Assembly (NCBI RefSeq): GCF_035943815.1
Contig: NZ_DASZBU010000015.1
Location: forward strand, 372,001-436,000
Direction: 5' to 3'
Length of the DNA: 64,000 nucleotides
Origin: Frateuria_A sp035943815
GTDB lineage: Bacteria; Pseudomonadota; Gammaproteobacteria; Xanthomonadales; Rhodanobacteraceae
Numbering within the stretch: the first letter of the stretch is position 1; each line of letters opens with the position of its first letter. Position numbers and translations under genes: made by a program. Below the pieces are notes generated by a model. The model saw only the letters and a list, made by a program, of their open reading frames with translations, did no database searches and had not been told where the DNA came from. This document shows, one piece after another, positions 36,123-45,575 of this stretch.

Positions 36123-36308
36123 GGCATCGGCTCCGGATGGCGGCCCGGATGATGCTCGCATGCGCAGGCGCAAGAGCGATGGCGCGATACGTGCCTGGGC
36201 AGCTTTCGCGGTGCCGCGAGGCGGACGCGGCTTCAGGCTAAAATGGGCGTTCTCTGGCGACCCGGCGGGCCGCCAGCCGCCTTCACCGAACCAGAGGAAG
36301 CAACGCCC

Positions 36309-37310
<1,002 letters not shown>

Positions 37311-37350
37311 GCATCAAGCCGGCTTCTCCACGAAAGCCGTTGCATGCAGC

Positions 37351-37384
37351 AAGGCCGGGACCCGCGAGGGACCCGGCCTTTTCT
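37351..37384 (+). terminator. Terminator after gapA
   Basis: Stem AAGGCCGGGACCC/GGGACCCGGCCTT (37351-37363/37368-37380) with one A-A mismatch, loop GCGA, then TTTTCT. Confidence 0.85.
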
Positions 37385-37493
37385 GTCGGTTGGGAGGCGC
37401 CCGGATGGCCGCCGAACACACGCTTGGGTGGCCGGCGCTGCGGCATCCCGACACGCCCGCCGCCTACACGCGGTTACGGCCTATACTGTGGCA

Positions 37494-39461
37494 ATGATAG
37501 GCATTCTCAACAAATGGACAGCCCGGACGCTGGCTGCCCTCCTGCTGGCGGCCGGTTGTCCTGCCTTCGCCCAGGACCCGCCCGCTTCTCCCGCTACGGC
37601 CATGACGGCCAACGGCCCGGCGCCGGCCACGGTCAGCCAGACCTGGCAGATGCTCGACTACCTGGCCACCGACTACGCCGGCGCGGTGCGCGACGGCCAG
37701 GTGCTGAGCGCCTCGGAGTTCGCCGAGATGCGCGAGTTCGCCGGCACGGTGCGCCAGCGCATCGCGCAACTACCGCCCGGTACGGCCACGCCGGCACTGC
37801 AGGCGCAGGCCACGCGCCTGGCGCAGGCGATCGATGCCAAGGCGTCCACCGGCGAGGTCGCCAGCCAGGCCCACGCGCTGGCCGATGCCCTGCTGGCCGC
37901 CTATCCGGTGCCGACCGCCCCGGCGCAGGTGCCCGACCTGGCCCACGGCGCCACGCTGTACCGGCAGAACTGTGCCGCCTGCCACGGCGCGGGCGGCCAT
38001 GGCGACGGACCGGCCGGACGCGCGCTCGACCCGCCGCCGATCGACTTCACCGACCGCACGCGCGCCGACCAGCGCAGCGCGCTGTCGCTGTTCGAAGCCA
38101 TCAGCCAGGGCGTCAAGGGCACGGCGATGGCCGGCTATGCCAACCGCCTGCCGGTCGAGGAGCGCTGGTCGCTGGCCTACTACGTCGGCACGCTGGCATA
38201 CGCCGCCGAGGCGCGCGACGGTGCACAGGCCTGGCAGCACAGCGCCACGGCGCGGGCGCGACTGGACAACCTGGACGAGCTTTCGCGCGCACGCGTGGCG
38301 CAGCTGGCGCCCGTGCTGGGCGAACGCCAGGCCCGCTCGATACTGGGCTACCTGCGCGCCCATCCGGATGCGATGCCCAGGTCCGCCTCCGGCCTAGTGC
38401 TGGCGCGCGAACGGCTGGCCGCGAGCCTGGCCGCGCACCAGCACGGCGACGCCGCCGAAGCGCAGAGGCTCGCGCTGTCGGCCTACCTGGACGGCGTCGA
38501 GCCGGTCGAACCGCAGCTGGACGCGCGCGATGCCGCGCTCCGCGCGCAGCTGGAAACCGCCATGGGCGCCTACCGCAGCGCGGTCGCCGGCAGGGAGACC
38601 GAAGCCGAGGTGCTGGCCCGGCAGCATGCGGCCGACGCCCTGTTGCAACGCGCCCAGGCCACCCTGGCGGGCGGCGCGGCCGATGCCGCGTCGACCTTCC
38701 TGGGCGCCTGGACCATCCTCGTACGCGAAGGATTGGAGGCGCTGCTGGTGGTGGTCGCGCTGCTGGCCTTCCTGCGCAAGGCCGAACGCCCGGCCATGCT
38801 GCGTTACGTGCATCTGGGCTGGAGCCTCGCCCTGCTCGCCGGCCTCGCCACCTGGGCGGTGGCCAGCTACGCGGTGGCGATCAGCGGCGCCGGGCGCGAA
38901 CTCACCGAAGGCCTGTCCTCGCTGTTCGCCGCCGCCGTGCTGATGTGCGTGGGCCTGTGGATGCATCGCAAGAGCGTGGGCGGCCGCTGGCAGAGCTACC
39001 TGAAGGCGAAGATGGCCGCGACGCTGGACCGCTCGGCCTGGTTCCTGTTCGGCCTCGCCTTCATCTCGGTCTACCGCGAAGTGTTCGAGACCATCCTGTT
39101 CTACGTGGCGATGTGGAACGAAGGCCCGCGCGCCTGGCTGCTGGCCGGCATCGGCGTGGGCGCGGTCACGCTCGCCGCGATCGCCTGGGTGCTGCTGCGC
39201 ACCAGCCGGCGGCTGCCGCTGGGCAAGTTCTTCTCGGCGAGTTCCGCGCTGATCGCGCTGCTCGCCTTCGTGCTCACCGGCAAGGGCATTGCCGCCCTGC
39301 AGGAGGCCGGCTGGATCGGCGTGCATGCCGCGCCCTTGCCGCGCATCGAGCTGCTGGGGATCTATCCGACCTGGCAGTCGGTGAGCGCACAGCTGGCGGT
39401 GGCGCTGGTGCTGGCGGTGGGTTACGCGCTGAACCTGCGGCGGACGGCAGGGCCGAGTTAG
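37494..39461 (+). CDS. Cytochrome c-FTR1 fusion iron permease
   Basis: 655 residues. The signal peptide (MIGILNK...GCPAFA) is followed by a helical region, a cytochrome c domain with one CAACH haem motif (about residues 160-164), then another helical periplasmic region. The C terminus is an FTR1-type permease (about 400-650) with the two REXXE iron motifs, REGLE and REVFE, in membrane helices. The haem domain is expected to oxidise Fe(II) so that Fe(III) can be carried in, replacing a separate ferroxidase. The start has no clear ribosome binding site; the ATG at 37494 is chosen for the signal peptide. Confidence 0.9.
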   Translation: MIGILNKWTARTLAALLLAAGCPAFAQDPPASPATAMTANGPAPATVSQTWQMLDYLATDYAGAVRDGQVLSASEFAEMREFAGTVRQRIAQLPPGTATPALQAQATRLAQAIDAKASTGEVASQAHALADALLAAYPVPTAPAQVPDLAHGATLYRQNCAACHGAGGHGDGPAGRALDPPPIDFTDRTRADQRSALSLFEAISQGVKGTAMAGYANRLPVEERWSLAYYVGTLAYAAEARDGAQAWQHSATARARLDNLDELSRARVAQLAPVLGERQARSILGYLRAHPDAMPRSASGLVLARERLAASLAAHQHGDAAEAQRLALSAYLDGVEPVEPQLDARDAALRAQLETAMGAYRSAVAGRETEAEVLARQHAADALLQRAQATLAGGAADAASTFLGAWTILVREGLEALLVVVALLAFLRKAERPAMLRYVHLGWSLALLAGLATWAVASYAVAISGAGRELTEGLSSLFAAAVLMCVGLWMHRKSVGGRWQSYLKAKMAATLDRSAWFLFGLAFISVYREVFETILFYVAMWNEGPRAWLLAGIGVGAVTLAAIAWVLLRTSRRLPLGKFFSASSALIALLAFVLTGKGIAALQEAGWIGVHAAPLPRIELLGIYPTWQSVSAQLAVALVLAVGYALNLRRTAGPS

Positions 39462-39553
39462 CCGCGCTTTGCTTCCTCTTCCCCGGCACCGCCAGGGAGT
39501 AGGCCTCGGGCCGGTGATGGGCTTCCCGCGAGCCTCGACCCTTCACCCCAGCC

Positions 39554-39587
39554 CTCTCCCCCATCCTTGATAGGAGCAGGGGGAGAG
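39554..39587. repeat. Dispersed palindromic hairpin (CTCTCCCCC type)
   Basis: A 9-bp stem (39554-39562/39579-39587) with a 16-base loop in the gap after the iron permease. It belongs to the same family as 26735-26757 and 54165-54195. The rest of the 39462-39890 gap holds the ferredoxin relic below and no intact gene. Confidence 0.65.
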
Positions 39588-39626
39588 AGGGAGCAGGTGT
39601 GCGCACACACTACCCACCCGGCAACC

Positions 39627-39770
39627 TTACTCAGCTCCCCGCCTCTGCTCCCGAGCGCCCACGCACAGGAAGCAGTCGATGCACTCGTCAGAGTTGACGA
39701 CCAGGAAGTTGTGCCCTTCGTGGAAGGCGGTGTTCTTCGGCACGCCTGCGCGCCGGAGCATCCGCCACAT
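39627..39770 (-). pseudogene. Relic of a 7Fe/8Fe ferredoxin gene (fdxA-like)
   Basis: A 47-codon open frame on the minus strand contains FHEGHNFLVVNSDECIDC followed by FLC, the central block of FdxA-type ferredoxins (CFHEGPNFLVI.PDECIDC.LC). The upstream CPVDC cysteine has become Ala, the second cluster's CxxC motif breaks off in VGAREQ, and a TAG stop lies just before the fragment in the same frame. No N-terminal CIKC block is present. The remnant is therefore not functional as a ferredoxin. It lies between two iron/oxygen-related genes. Confidence 0.8.
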
Positions 39771-39890
39771 CTACGTGGCCATGGGCACTACGTCACCTGG
39801 CCATGCCGTCTTGATGAAAGGCACGCTGACCCTCAAGTAAGCTGTGTCGCCGGCGCCCTCGCGGCGCCGGTGATCCCATCGAACGATCCC

Positions 39891-40295
39891 ATGTCAGATA
39901 CCACGCTCACTGAAGAGGCGATCGCCCGCCTGGTCGACCGCTTCTACGACAAGGTCACCGCCGATCCCGTGCTCGGCCCGGTGTTCAACCCGGTGGTGCA
40001 CGACTGGCCCGAACACAAGCGCCTGCTCACCTCGTTCTGGTGCTCGGTGGTGCTGCGTGCGGCCAGCTACCGCGGCAACCCGATGGCCGTGCATCGCCAG
40101 TTGCCCATTCGCGCCGAGCATTTCGACCATTGGCTCGCGCTGTGGAGCGCCACCTGCAGGCAGGAGCTGGACGAAGCCGGCGCGGCGCAGATGATCGACT
40201 ACGCCCAGCGCATCGGCCGCAGTCTGAAATACGGCATCGGCCTGAACCCCGATGCTCGCGGCATCGGCGTGCCGCTCGTCTCCGTCAGCCGCTGA
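39891..40295 (+). CDS. Group III truncated haemoglobin
   Basis: 134 residues with a 2-on-2 globin pattern: LVDRFYDKVTADPVLGPVF, HDWPEHKRLLTSFWCSVVLR, the group III segment YRGNPMAVHRQLPI and a proximal His in EHFDHWLALW. Group III trHbs are cytoplasmic haem proteins linked to NO or oxygen chemistry. ATG 39891 was chosen by homology although the frame is open upstream. Confidence 0.92.
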   Translation: MSDTTLTEEAIARLVDRFYDKVTADPVLGPVFNPVVHDWPEHKRLLTSFWCSVVLRAASYRGNPMAVHRQLPIRAEHFDHWLALWSATCRQELDEAGAAQMIDYAQRIGRSLKYGIGLNPDARGIGVPLVSVSR

Positions 40296-40311
40296 GGCTG
40301 CGCGCTTTTCG

Positions 40312-40345
40312 GCTCCCTCCCCGGCTACGCCGGGAGAGAGGGAGC
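40312..40345. terminator. Convergent hairpin between the haemoglobin gene and tpx
   Basis: Outer stem GCTCCCTC/GAGGGAGC and inner stem CCCGGC/GCCGGG with loop TAC, separated by an AGA bulge. Placed between two convergent stops; a member of the CCCTC/GAGGG hairpin family. Confidence 0.6.
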
Positions 40346-40362
40346 ACGAGCGCATCCTTGCT

Positions 40363-40863
40363 TCAGCCCAGCGCCTTGATCGCCGCGTCGTAATCGGGTT
40401 CGTGGGTCAGTTCGTCGACCAGCTGCGCATGCAGCACGCGGTTGTCCTCGCCCAGCACCACCACCGCCCGCGCGGCCAGCCCGGCCAACGGCCCGGTCGC
40501 CAGCGCCACGCCGTAGTCGGCGAGGAACTCGCGCCCGCGCATGGTCGAGAGCGTCACCACCCGCTCCAGGCCCTCGGCACCGCAGAAGCGCGCCTGCGCG
40601 AACGGCAGGTCCGCCGAGATGCACAGCACCACGGTGTTGGAGAGGCCGGCCGCCACTTCGTTGAAGCGCCGCACCGAAGTGGCGCACACGCCGGTATCGA
40701 TGCTGGGAAAGATGTTGAGCACCTTGCGCTGTCCGGCATAGCTGGAAAGCGCCACGTCGGTCAGGCTCTTGCCGACCAAAGTGAAGGCCGGCGCCTGCGC
40801 GCCCTTGGCCGGAAACGTTCCCGTGACCTCGACCGGCTCACCCTTGAACTTCACTTGCGACAT
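40363..40863 (-). CDS. tpx: Thiol peroxidase, atypical 2-Cys peroxiredoxin
   Basis: 166 residues. The peroxidatic Cys60 lies in IDTGVCATS and the resolving Cys94 in ARFCGAEGL, one residue from the E. coli positions 61 and 95. It reduces hydrogen peroxide and organic hydroperoxides using thioredoxin. AGGAGAA lies before the ATG. It stands next to the haemoglobin and iron genes, consistent with an oxidative-stress neighbourhood. Confidence 0.95.
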   Translation of the reverse strand: MSQVKFKGEPVEVTGTFPAKGAQAPAFTLVGKSLTDVALSSYAGQRKVLNIFPSIDTGVCATSVRRFNEVAAGLSNTVVLCISADLPFAQARFCGAEGLERVVTLSTMRGREFLADYGVALATGPLAGLAARAVVVLGEDNRVLHAQLVDELTHEPDYDAAIKALG

Positions 40864-40888
40864 GGCGGTTCTCCTCGTCTGGATAGAC

Positions 40889-41303
40889 CTACAAGTAGAA
40901 CATGGTCTTGGCCAGGAACACGATGCCCATCATCAACACCAGCACGGCGCGGAGAGTGCGGCGGAAGCGGCACACGCTCATGCGCCCGCACAGGCCGGCC
41001 CAGGCTGCGTTGACGAATACGCCCAGCACGGTAAAGGCCAGGGTCACCTTGATCGGCAGGAACCAGCCGAAACGCGTGCCACGCAGGCGATCCCGCCGCA
41101 GCGGATGTCGAGCGGCATGCTCCGCTGGCAAAAGCGGCAGCACCACGAACGGCATGAAGCGGCGCACGGCCGGCCCGGGTGACGCTGCGTACGCGCATGA
41201 CCATCGCCACCGGCATCGAGCCAAAGTAGCCGATGGTGAGCACGCGCAACGGCGCCAGGCCAAGCACCGGGCGATGCCTGGCCAGCAGACACAGGCTCTG
41301 CAC
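40889..41303 (-). pseudogene. Frameshifted small membrane protein gene
   Basis: Coding-like sequence switches frame near 41165-41180. The upstream part reads LRVLTIGYFGSMPVAMVMRV (likely a membrane helix) in one frame. The downstream part reads RFMPFVVLPLLPAE..., KVTLAFTVLGVFVNAAWAG and LRAVLVLMMGIVFLAKTMFYL in another, the last two being clear membrane helices. One indel would join them into a protein of about 145 residues with three or four helices. The family is not recognised. A sequencing error or a real decay are both possible. Confidence 0.5.
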
Positions 41304-41495
41304 CGTGTACAGCGCATGACGCCGAGGGCAGTTGCGTGCGCCCAGCGGGTTCCACCGTAGCCCGGCGGTCGCGGCAGCAGGCTTAAGGCATTTTAGATAG
41401 CCGCTTCACCGGTACCCAAAGATGCCGGTCGCACACTCGCCGGCATTCCGCTTCGCGTCCAGTCCAGGGGGAACCCGCGTGGAAGGAGGTGTCGT

Positions 41496-42632
41496 ATGCG
41501 CGGTCTAGTCATCAACCGTCCCGGGCGTAGCCCCGCAAGACATGCGCTCGGACCAGCTATCGCATTGGCCATCGCTGCCGTATGGTCGCCGGCGATGCCG
41601 GCACAGGTACAGCACCATGGAATGATGGGGCGCGGCGACGTGTTGATCGCCGATCAGTTCAACAATCGCGTGATCGAGGTCGATCCGCACACCCACTACA
41701 TCGTGTGGCAATTCGGCACCGGCTCGGACAAGCCCGGACCGCACAGCGTGGTGGGCACCAACGACGCCGAGCGCTTCGGCCGCTATACGCTGATTTCCGG
41801 GACCGGCATCCCGCCCAGCAGCCCGCCGTTGCCCGGATGCTCCGACCCCATCAACGGCTGTCCCGACAACCGCGTGTTCGTGGTCGACCATGAAGGCCAC
41901 ATCGTCTGGCAGTACGGCAAGGCCGGCGTGACCGGGGCCGGTTTCAACCGCCTGAACACGCCGGTGCAGGCGGCGGTGCTCGATGGATTCCGGGATGAGC
42001 CGGGCTTCCACGTGATCATCACCGATCAGGGTAACCAGCGCGTCATCGTGGTCGACCGCTTCCACCACGTCGTGTGGCAGTACGGCACCACCGGCGTGGC
42101 CGGAAGCGGGGCCAACCAGCTCAGCAATCCCAACAGCGCCGAACTGCTGGAAAATGGCCACGTGCTGATCGCCGACGAATCCAACAACCGGGTGATCGAG
42201 GTGACGCTGCACGGCCACATCGTGGCCCAGTTCACCGCCGGCGGCACGGTCAACGGCGCCGCCTTCGCCAGCCGGTTGCGTAACGGCGACACGTTGATCA
42301 CCGACTCCAACAACAACCGCATCGTCGAGGTGAACGCCCACGACGTCGTGGTCCGCCAATACTTCACCAACAAGCAGGCAGGCAGTAACCCCAACCCACT
42401 GCCGACGCGTGCGGTACGCCTGCGCGATGGCGACACGCTGATCAGCGATCAGTTCAACGATAGGGTGTTCGCGGTCTCGCCGCACGGGAAGATCGTCTTC
42501 ACCCAGGGCAAGCTCAACGTGCCGGGGGACGGCTTCAATCGGTTGAACGGGCCATACGATGCGAAGGTCATCGGCGATTTCACCGGCCTGACGCCGCCGT
42601 GGGCGGACGACGACGATGACGATGACCGGTAG
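41496..42632 (+). CDS. Secreted NHL-repeat beta-propeller protein with poly-Asp tail
   Basis: 378 residues with a signal peptide (cleaved near AMPAQ) and six repeats of the form ..VLIADxxNNRVIEVxxHGHIVWQYG.., beginning near residues 48, 120, 160, 215, 260 and 310. They build a six-bladed propeller. The protein ends in seven consecutive Asp and one Arg, suggesting calcium or metal binding or a charged anchor. A strong AAGGAGGTG ribosome binding site precedes the ATG. Function unknown; binding or scaffold roles are typical of NHL propellers. Confidence 0.85.
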   Translation: MRGLVINRPGRSPARHALGPAIALAIAAVWSPAMPAQVQHHGMMGRGDVLIADQFNNRVIEVDPHTHYIVWQFGTGSDKPGPHSVVGTNDAERFGRYTLISGTGIPPSSPPLPGCSDPINGCPDNRVFVVDHEGHIVWQYGKAGVTGAGFNRLNTPVQAAVLDGFRDEPGFHVIITDQGNQRVIVVDRFHHVVWQYGTTGVAGSGANQLSNPNSAELLENGHVLIADESNNRVIEVTLHGHIVAQFTAGGTVNGAAFASRLRNGDTLITDSNNNRIVEVNAHDVVVRQYFTNKQAGSNPNPLPTRAVRLRDGDTLISDQFNDRVFAVSPHGKIVFTQGKLNVPGDGFNRLNGPYDAKVIGDFTGLTPPWADDDDDDDR

Positions 42633-42699
42633 CGTGCCGGACGCTGCGGCCGCGGGGAGAGCCGCCGGCAAGCCGCAATGATGTGATCAGCAGAAGGGC

Positions 42700-42730
42700 G
42701 ACGCCGCCATGGAAACATGGCGGCGTCTTC
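42700..42730 (+). terminator. Terminator after the NHL propeller gene
   Basis: A 12-bp perfect stem GACGCCGCCATG/CATGGCGGCGTC (42700-42711/42716-42727) closed by a GAAA tetraloop, then TTC. Confidence 0.75.
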
Positions 42731-42946
42731 CTGCGGGCCCTGTCCTCATGCGTGCAACGGTATCTTCCCTGGCGATCGTAACCGGCTGGCTGGCGCTGCT
42801 GGCCGCCGCACCGCGCGGCAAGAGTGTGGCTCATGGGCCAGTGTGCCGGTGACTCCGGAGTGGACCTCGACCGAGGTCAGGACACGACCGAGCTGGGTGG
42901 ACAGAAGGTCGCGGGGCTTCGCGCAAGGCCTTGCCCGCCGGAAAGC
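42731..42946. other. Intergenic DNA with no clear gene
   Basis: A short open frame at 42748-42852 would give a 34-residue peptide with a hydrophobic start, but it has no homology or ribosome binding site and is not called. Nothing else stands out. Confidence 0.4.
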
Positions 42947-43186
42947 TCAACCCCGAACCGCACCCTCCAGATAGATCCGCGCCGTCGTCAGGTCCTGCGC
43001 ATCGAGCGCATCGGCGGACGACACCACGTTCCCCCCGCCATGGCACGAGGCGCACAGGTTGTGCGGCAGGGCCGCTGCCGCGCGGTCGGCCGCGTGGCCG
43101 AGGGCGTGGTCCGGAGCGGCATGGATCGCCAGGCCCAGCAAGGGCGCGGCGGCGCCGGCGACGAGAACGGACAAGGGGTGCGGCAT
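42947..43186 (-). CDS. Small exported protein with one CxxCH haem motif
   Basis: 79 residues. A hydrophobic N terminus (MPHPLSVLVAGAAAPLLGLA) acts as signal, then CASCH near residue 45, a c-type haem attachment motif. The protein stops about 30 residues later and has no Met that could be the sixth iron ligand, so it looks like the N-terminal part of a cytochrome c. GGAG lies 8 bases before the ATG. It follows fahA in the same direction at 74 bp. It may be truncated or a minimal haem protein. Confidence 0.6.
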   Translation of the reverse strand: MPHPLSVLVAGAAAPLLGLAIHAAPDHALGHAADRAAAALPHNLCASCHGGGNVVSSADALDAQDLTTARIYLEGAVRG

Positions 43187-43260
43187 CGGCAGGCTCCTAC
43201 GATGGACGATGCCCGGCAGGCCGGGACCACCCAGGCGCCTGTGCGCCTGGGTGGCGTCGA

Positions 43261-44247
43261 TCATGCCGACAGCGGCGTGACGATTTGTTCGATGGCGCCG
43301 AAGATCGAGGCGCCGTCGGCGTCGGTGACCTCGATCCGCAGCGAATCGCCGAACTTGAGGAACGGCGTGCTCGGCTTGCCGTCGCGCAGGGTTTCCACGG
43401 TGCGCTGCTCGGCCAGGCAGGAGGCGCCCTTGCCGGTGTCCTGGTTGGCGATGGTGCCCGAGCCGACGATCGTGCCGGCGGTGAGCGGGCGCGTCCTGGC
43501 CACGTGCGCCACCAGCTGCGCGAAGCTGAACTGCATGTCCACGCCGCACTCGGCCTCGCCGAACCACCGGCCGTTCAGCCAGGTGCGCATGGGCAGGTGC
43601 AGCTTGTCGCCCTTCCAGCAATCGCCCAGCTCGTCCGGCGTGACCAGCACCGGCGAGAGCGCCGAACGCGGCTTGGACTGCAGGAAGCCGAAGCCCTTGG
43701 CCAGCTCGTTGGGAATCAGGCCGCGCAGCGACACGTCGTTGACCAGGCCGACAAGCTGGATGTGCCCGGAGGCCTGCTCGGGCGTGGCCGCCATCGGCAC
43801 GTCGTCGGTGACCACGATCACCTCGGCCTCCAGGTCGATGCCGAAATCCTCGCTGGGCACCACCACCGGATCGCGCGGCCCGAGGAAGCCCGCGCTGGTG
43901 GCCTGGTACATCAGCGGGTCGGTGTAGAAGCTCGCCGGCACCTCGGCGCCGCGCGCGCGGCGCACGCGCTCCACGTGCGGCAGGTAGGCCGAGCCGTCGA
44001 CGAATTCGTAGGCGCGCGGCAGCGGCGCGGCCAGCGCCGACACGTCCAGCTCGAAGGCCCCCGCGGCCCGGCCGCCATTGAGCTCGTCGGACAACGCATT
44101 GAGCCGCGGCGCGGCGTTGGACCAGTCATCCAGCGCGGCCTGCAGCGTGGGCGCGATGGCGCCGGCCTTGACCGCGCGCGAGAGGTCGCGGCTGACCACG
44201 ATCAGCGTGCCGTCGCGGCCGCCTTCCTTGAGACTTGCGAGCTTCAT
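43261..44247 (-). CDS. fahA: Fumarylacetoacetate hydrolase
   Basis: 328 residues of the FAH fold. The metal-binding region is SEDFGIDLEAEVIVVT, followed by LVNDVSLR, KPRSALSPV, GSGTIANQ and a C-terminal LKFGDSLRIEV. It cleaves fumarylacetoacetate to fumarate and acetoacetate, the last step of tyrosine catabolism. AGGAGA precedes the ATG at 44247. It follows hmgA by 23 bp in one operon with hppD. Confidence 0.93.
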   Translation of the reverse strand: MKLASLKEGGRDGTLIVVSRDLSRAVKAGAIAPTLQAALDDWSNAAPRLNALSDELNGGRAAGAFELDVSALAAPLPRAYEFVDGSAYLPHVERVRRARGAEVPASFYTDPLMYQATSAGFLGPRDPVVVPSEDFGIDLEAEVIVVTDDVPMAATPEQASGHIQLVGLVNDVSLRGLIPNELAKGFGFLQSKPRSALSPVLVTPDELGDCWKGDKLHLPMRTWLNGRWFGEAECGVDMQFSFAQLVAHVARTRPLTAGTIVGSGTIANQDTGKGASCLAEQRTVETLRDGKPSTPFLKFGDSLRIEVTDADGASIFGAIEQIVTPLSA

Positions 44248-44270
44248 CGGGTTCTCCTGCGCAAAAGAGT

Positions 44271-45575
44271 TCAGGCCTGCGGCGGTGCGAAGTGCCGCGC
44301 GATGCCCTGCCAGCACTGGTAGTAGTTTTTCTGCAGCTGCGGCGACTCCAGCGCCTGGCGCGTGGGCCGGATCACCTTGCGCGTCTCGAACATGAAGGCC
44401 ATGGTGCCGCCGATCACGTCGGGCTTGGAAAGATCCGCGCTCGACGCTTTCTCGAAGGTGGCCGCATCCGGGCCGTGGCCGCTCATGCAGTTGTGCAGGG
44501 AGGCGCCGCCTGGCACGAAGCCTTCGGCCTTGGCGTCGTACACGCCGGTGATCAGGCCCATGAACTCGCTGGCCACGTTGCGGTGGAACCAGGGCGGGCG
44601 GAAGGTGTGCTGCGCCACCAGCCAGCGCGGCGGGAAGATCGCCAGGTCGACGTTGGCCGTTCCCGGCGTGTCGCTGGGCGAGGTGAGCACGGTGAAGATC
44701 GACGGATCGGGATGGTCGTAGCTGATCGAGCCGATCGTGTTGAAGCGGCGCAGGTCGTATTTGTACGGCGCGTAGTTGCCGTGCCAGCCGACCACATCCA
44801 GCGGCGAATGGCCGATCTTCGCCTGCCACAGCGTGCCCTGGAACTTGGCGACCAGGCGGAAATCGCCCTCCACGTCCTCATAGGCCGCGCAGGGTGTGAG
44901 GAAGTCGCGCGCGTTGGCCAGGCAGTTCGAGCCGATGGGGCCGAGTTCGGGCAGGCGCAGCAACGCGCCGAAGTTCTCGCAGACGTAGCCGCGCGCCTCG
45001 CCCCCACGGCCATCGATCTGCGGAAGCTCCACGCGGAAGCGCACGCCGCGCGGGATCACCGCGATCTCCTGCGGCTCCAGCTCGATCACCCCGAGCTCCG
45101 TGGCGATGCGCAGGCGGCCCTGCTGCGGCACGATCAACAGCTCGCCGTCGGCGTCGTAGAAGAAGCGGCCCTGCATCGAACGGTTGGCCGCGTAGAGATG
45201 GATGCCGATGCCTGCCTGTTCGGCTGGGCCGCCGTTGCCGGCGATGGTTACCAGGCCGTCCACGAAGTCGGTGGGCTGCGCGGGGCTCGGCAGCGGGTCC
45301 CAGCGCAGCTGGTTGGGCGTGGCCAGCGCCTCGTCGAAACGGTTGTGGAAGCCTTCGTGCGCGAGCGGCTCGAACGGCGCGTGCACTGCTGCCGGGCGGA
45401 TCCGGTAGAGCCAGCTGCGGCGGTTCTGGTGCCGCGGCGCGGTGAAGGCGGTGCCGGAGAACTGCTCGGCGTAGAGACCATGGGCCACGCGCTGGGGCGA
45501 GTTCTGGCCTTCGGGCAAGGTGCCGGGAACCGCCTCGGTGGCGAATTCGTTGGCGAAGCCGGATTGGTAGTTCAT
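44271..45575 (-). CDS. hmgA: Homogentisate 1,2-dioxygenase
   Basis: 434 residues. It opens with YQSGFANEFATEAVPG and has NRRSWLYRIRP. The iron ligands sit in FHRNVASEFMGLI (His and Glu) and in the segment SLHNCMSGHGPD. It opens the aromatic ring of homogentisate to maleylacetoacetate. Its ATG overlaps by four bases the stop of the frameshifted GIY-YIG reading frame that now lies upstream of it. Confidence 0.96.
   Translation of the reverse strand: MNYQSGFANEFATEAVPGTLPEGQNSPQRVAHGLYAEQFSGTAFTAPRHQNRRSWLYRIRPAAVHAPFEPLAHEGFHNRFDEALATPNQLRWDPLPSPAQPTDFVDGLVTIAGNGGPAEQAGIGIHLYAANRSMQGRFFYDADGELLIVPQQGRLRIATELGVIELEPQEIAVIPRGVRFRVELPQIDGRGGEARGYVCENFGALLRLPELGPIGSNCLANARDFLTPCAAYEDVEGDFRLVAKFQGTLWQAKIGHSPLDVVGWHGNYAPYKYDLRRFNTIGSISYDHPDPSIFTVLTSPSDTPGTANVDLAIFPPRWLVAQHTFRPPWFHRNVASEFMGLITGVYDAKAEGFVPGGASLHNCMSGHGPDAATFEKASSADLSKPDVIGGTMAFMFETRKVIRPTRQALESPQLQKNYYQCWQGIARHFAPPQA

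Noticed and set aside
42748..42852. A 34-codon open frame with a signal-like start
   Set aside because: It is too short, without a ribosome binding site or recognisable similarity; chance in GC-rich DNA is likely.
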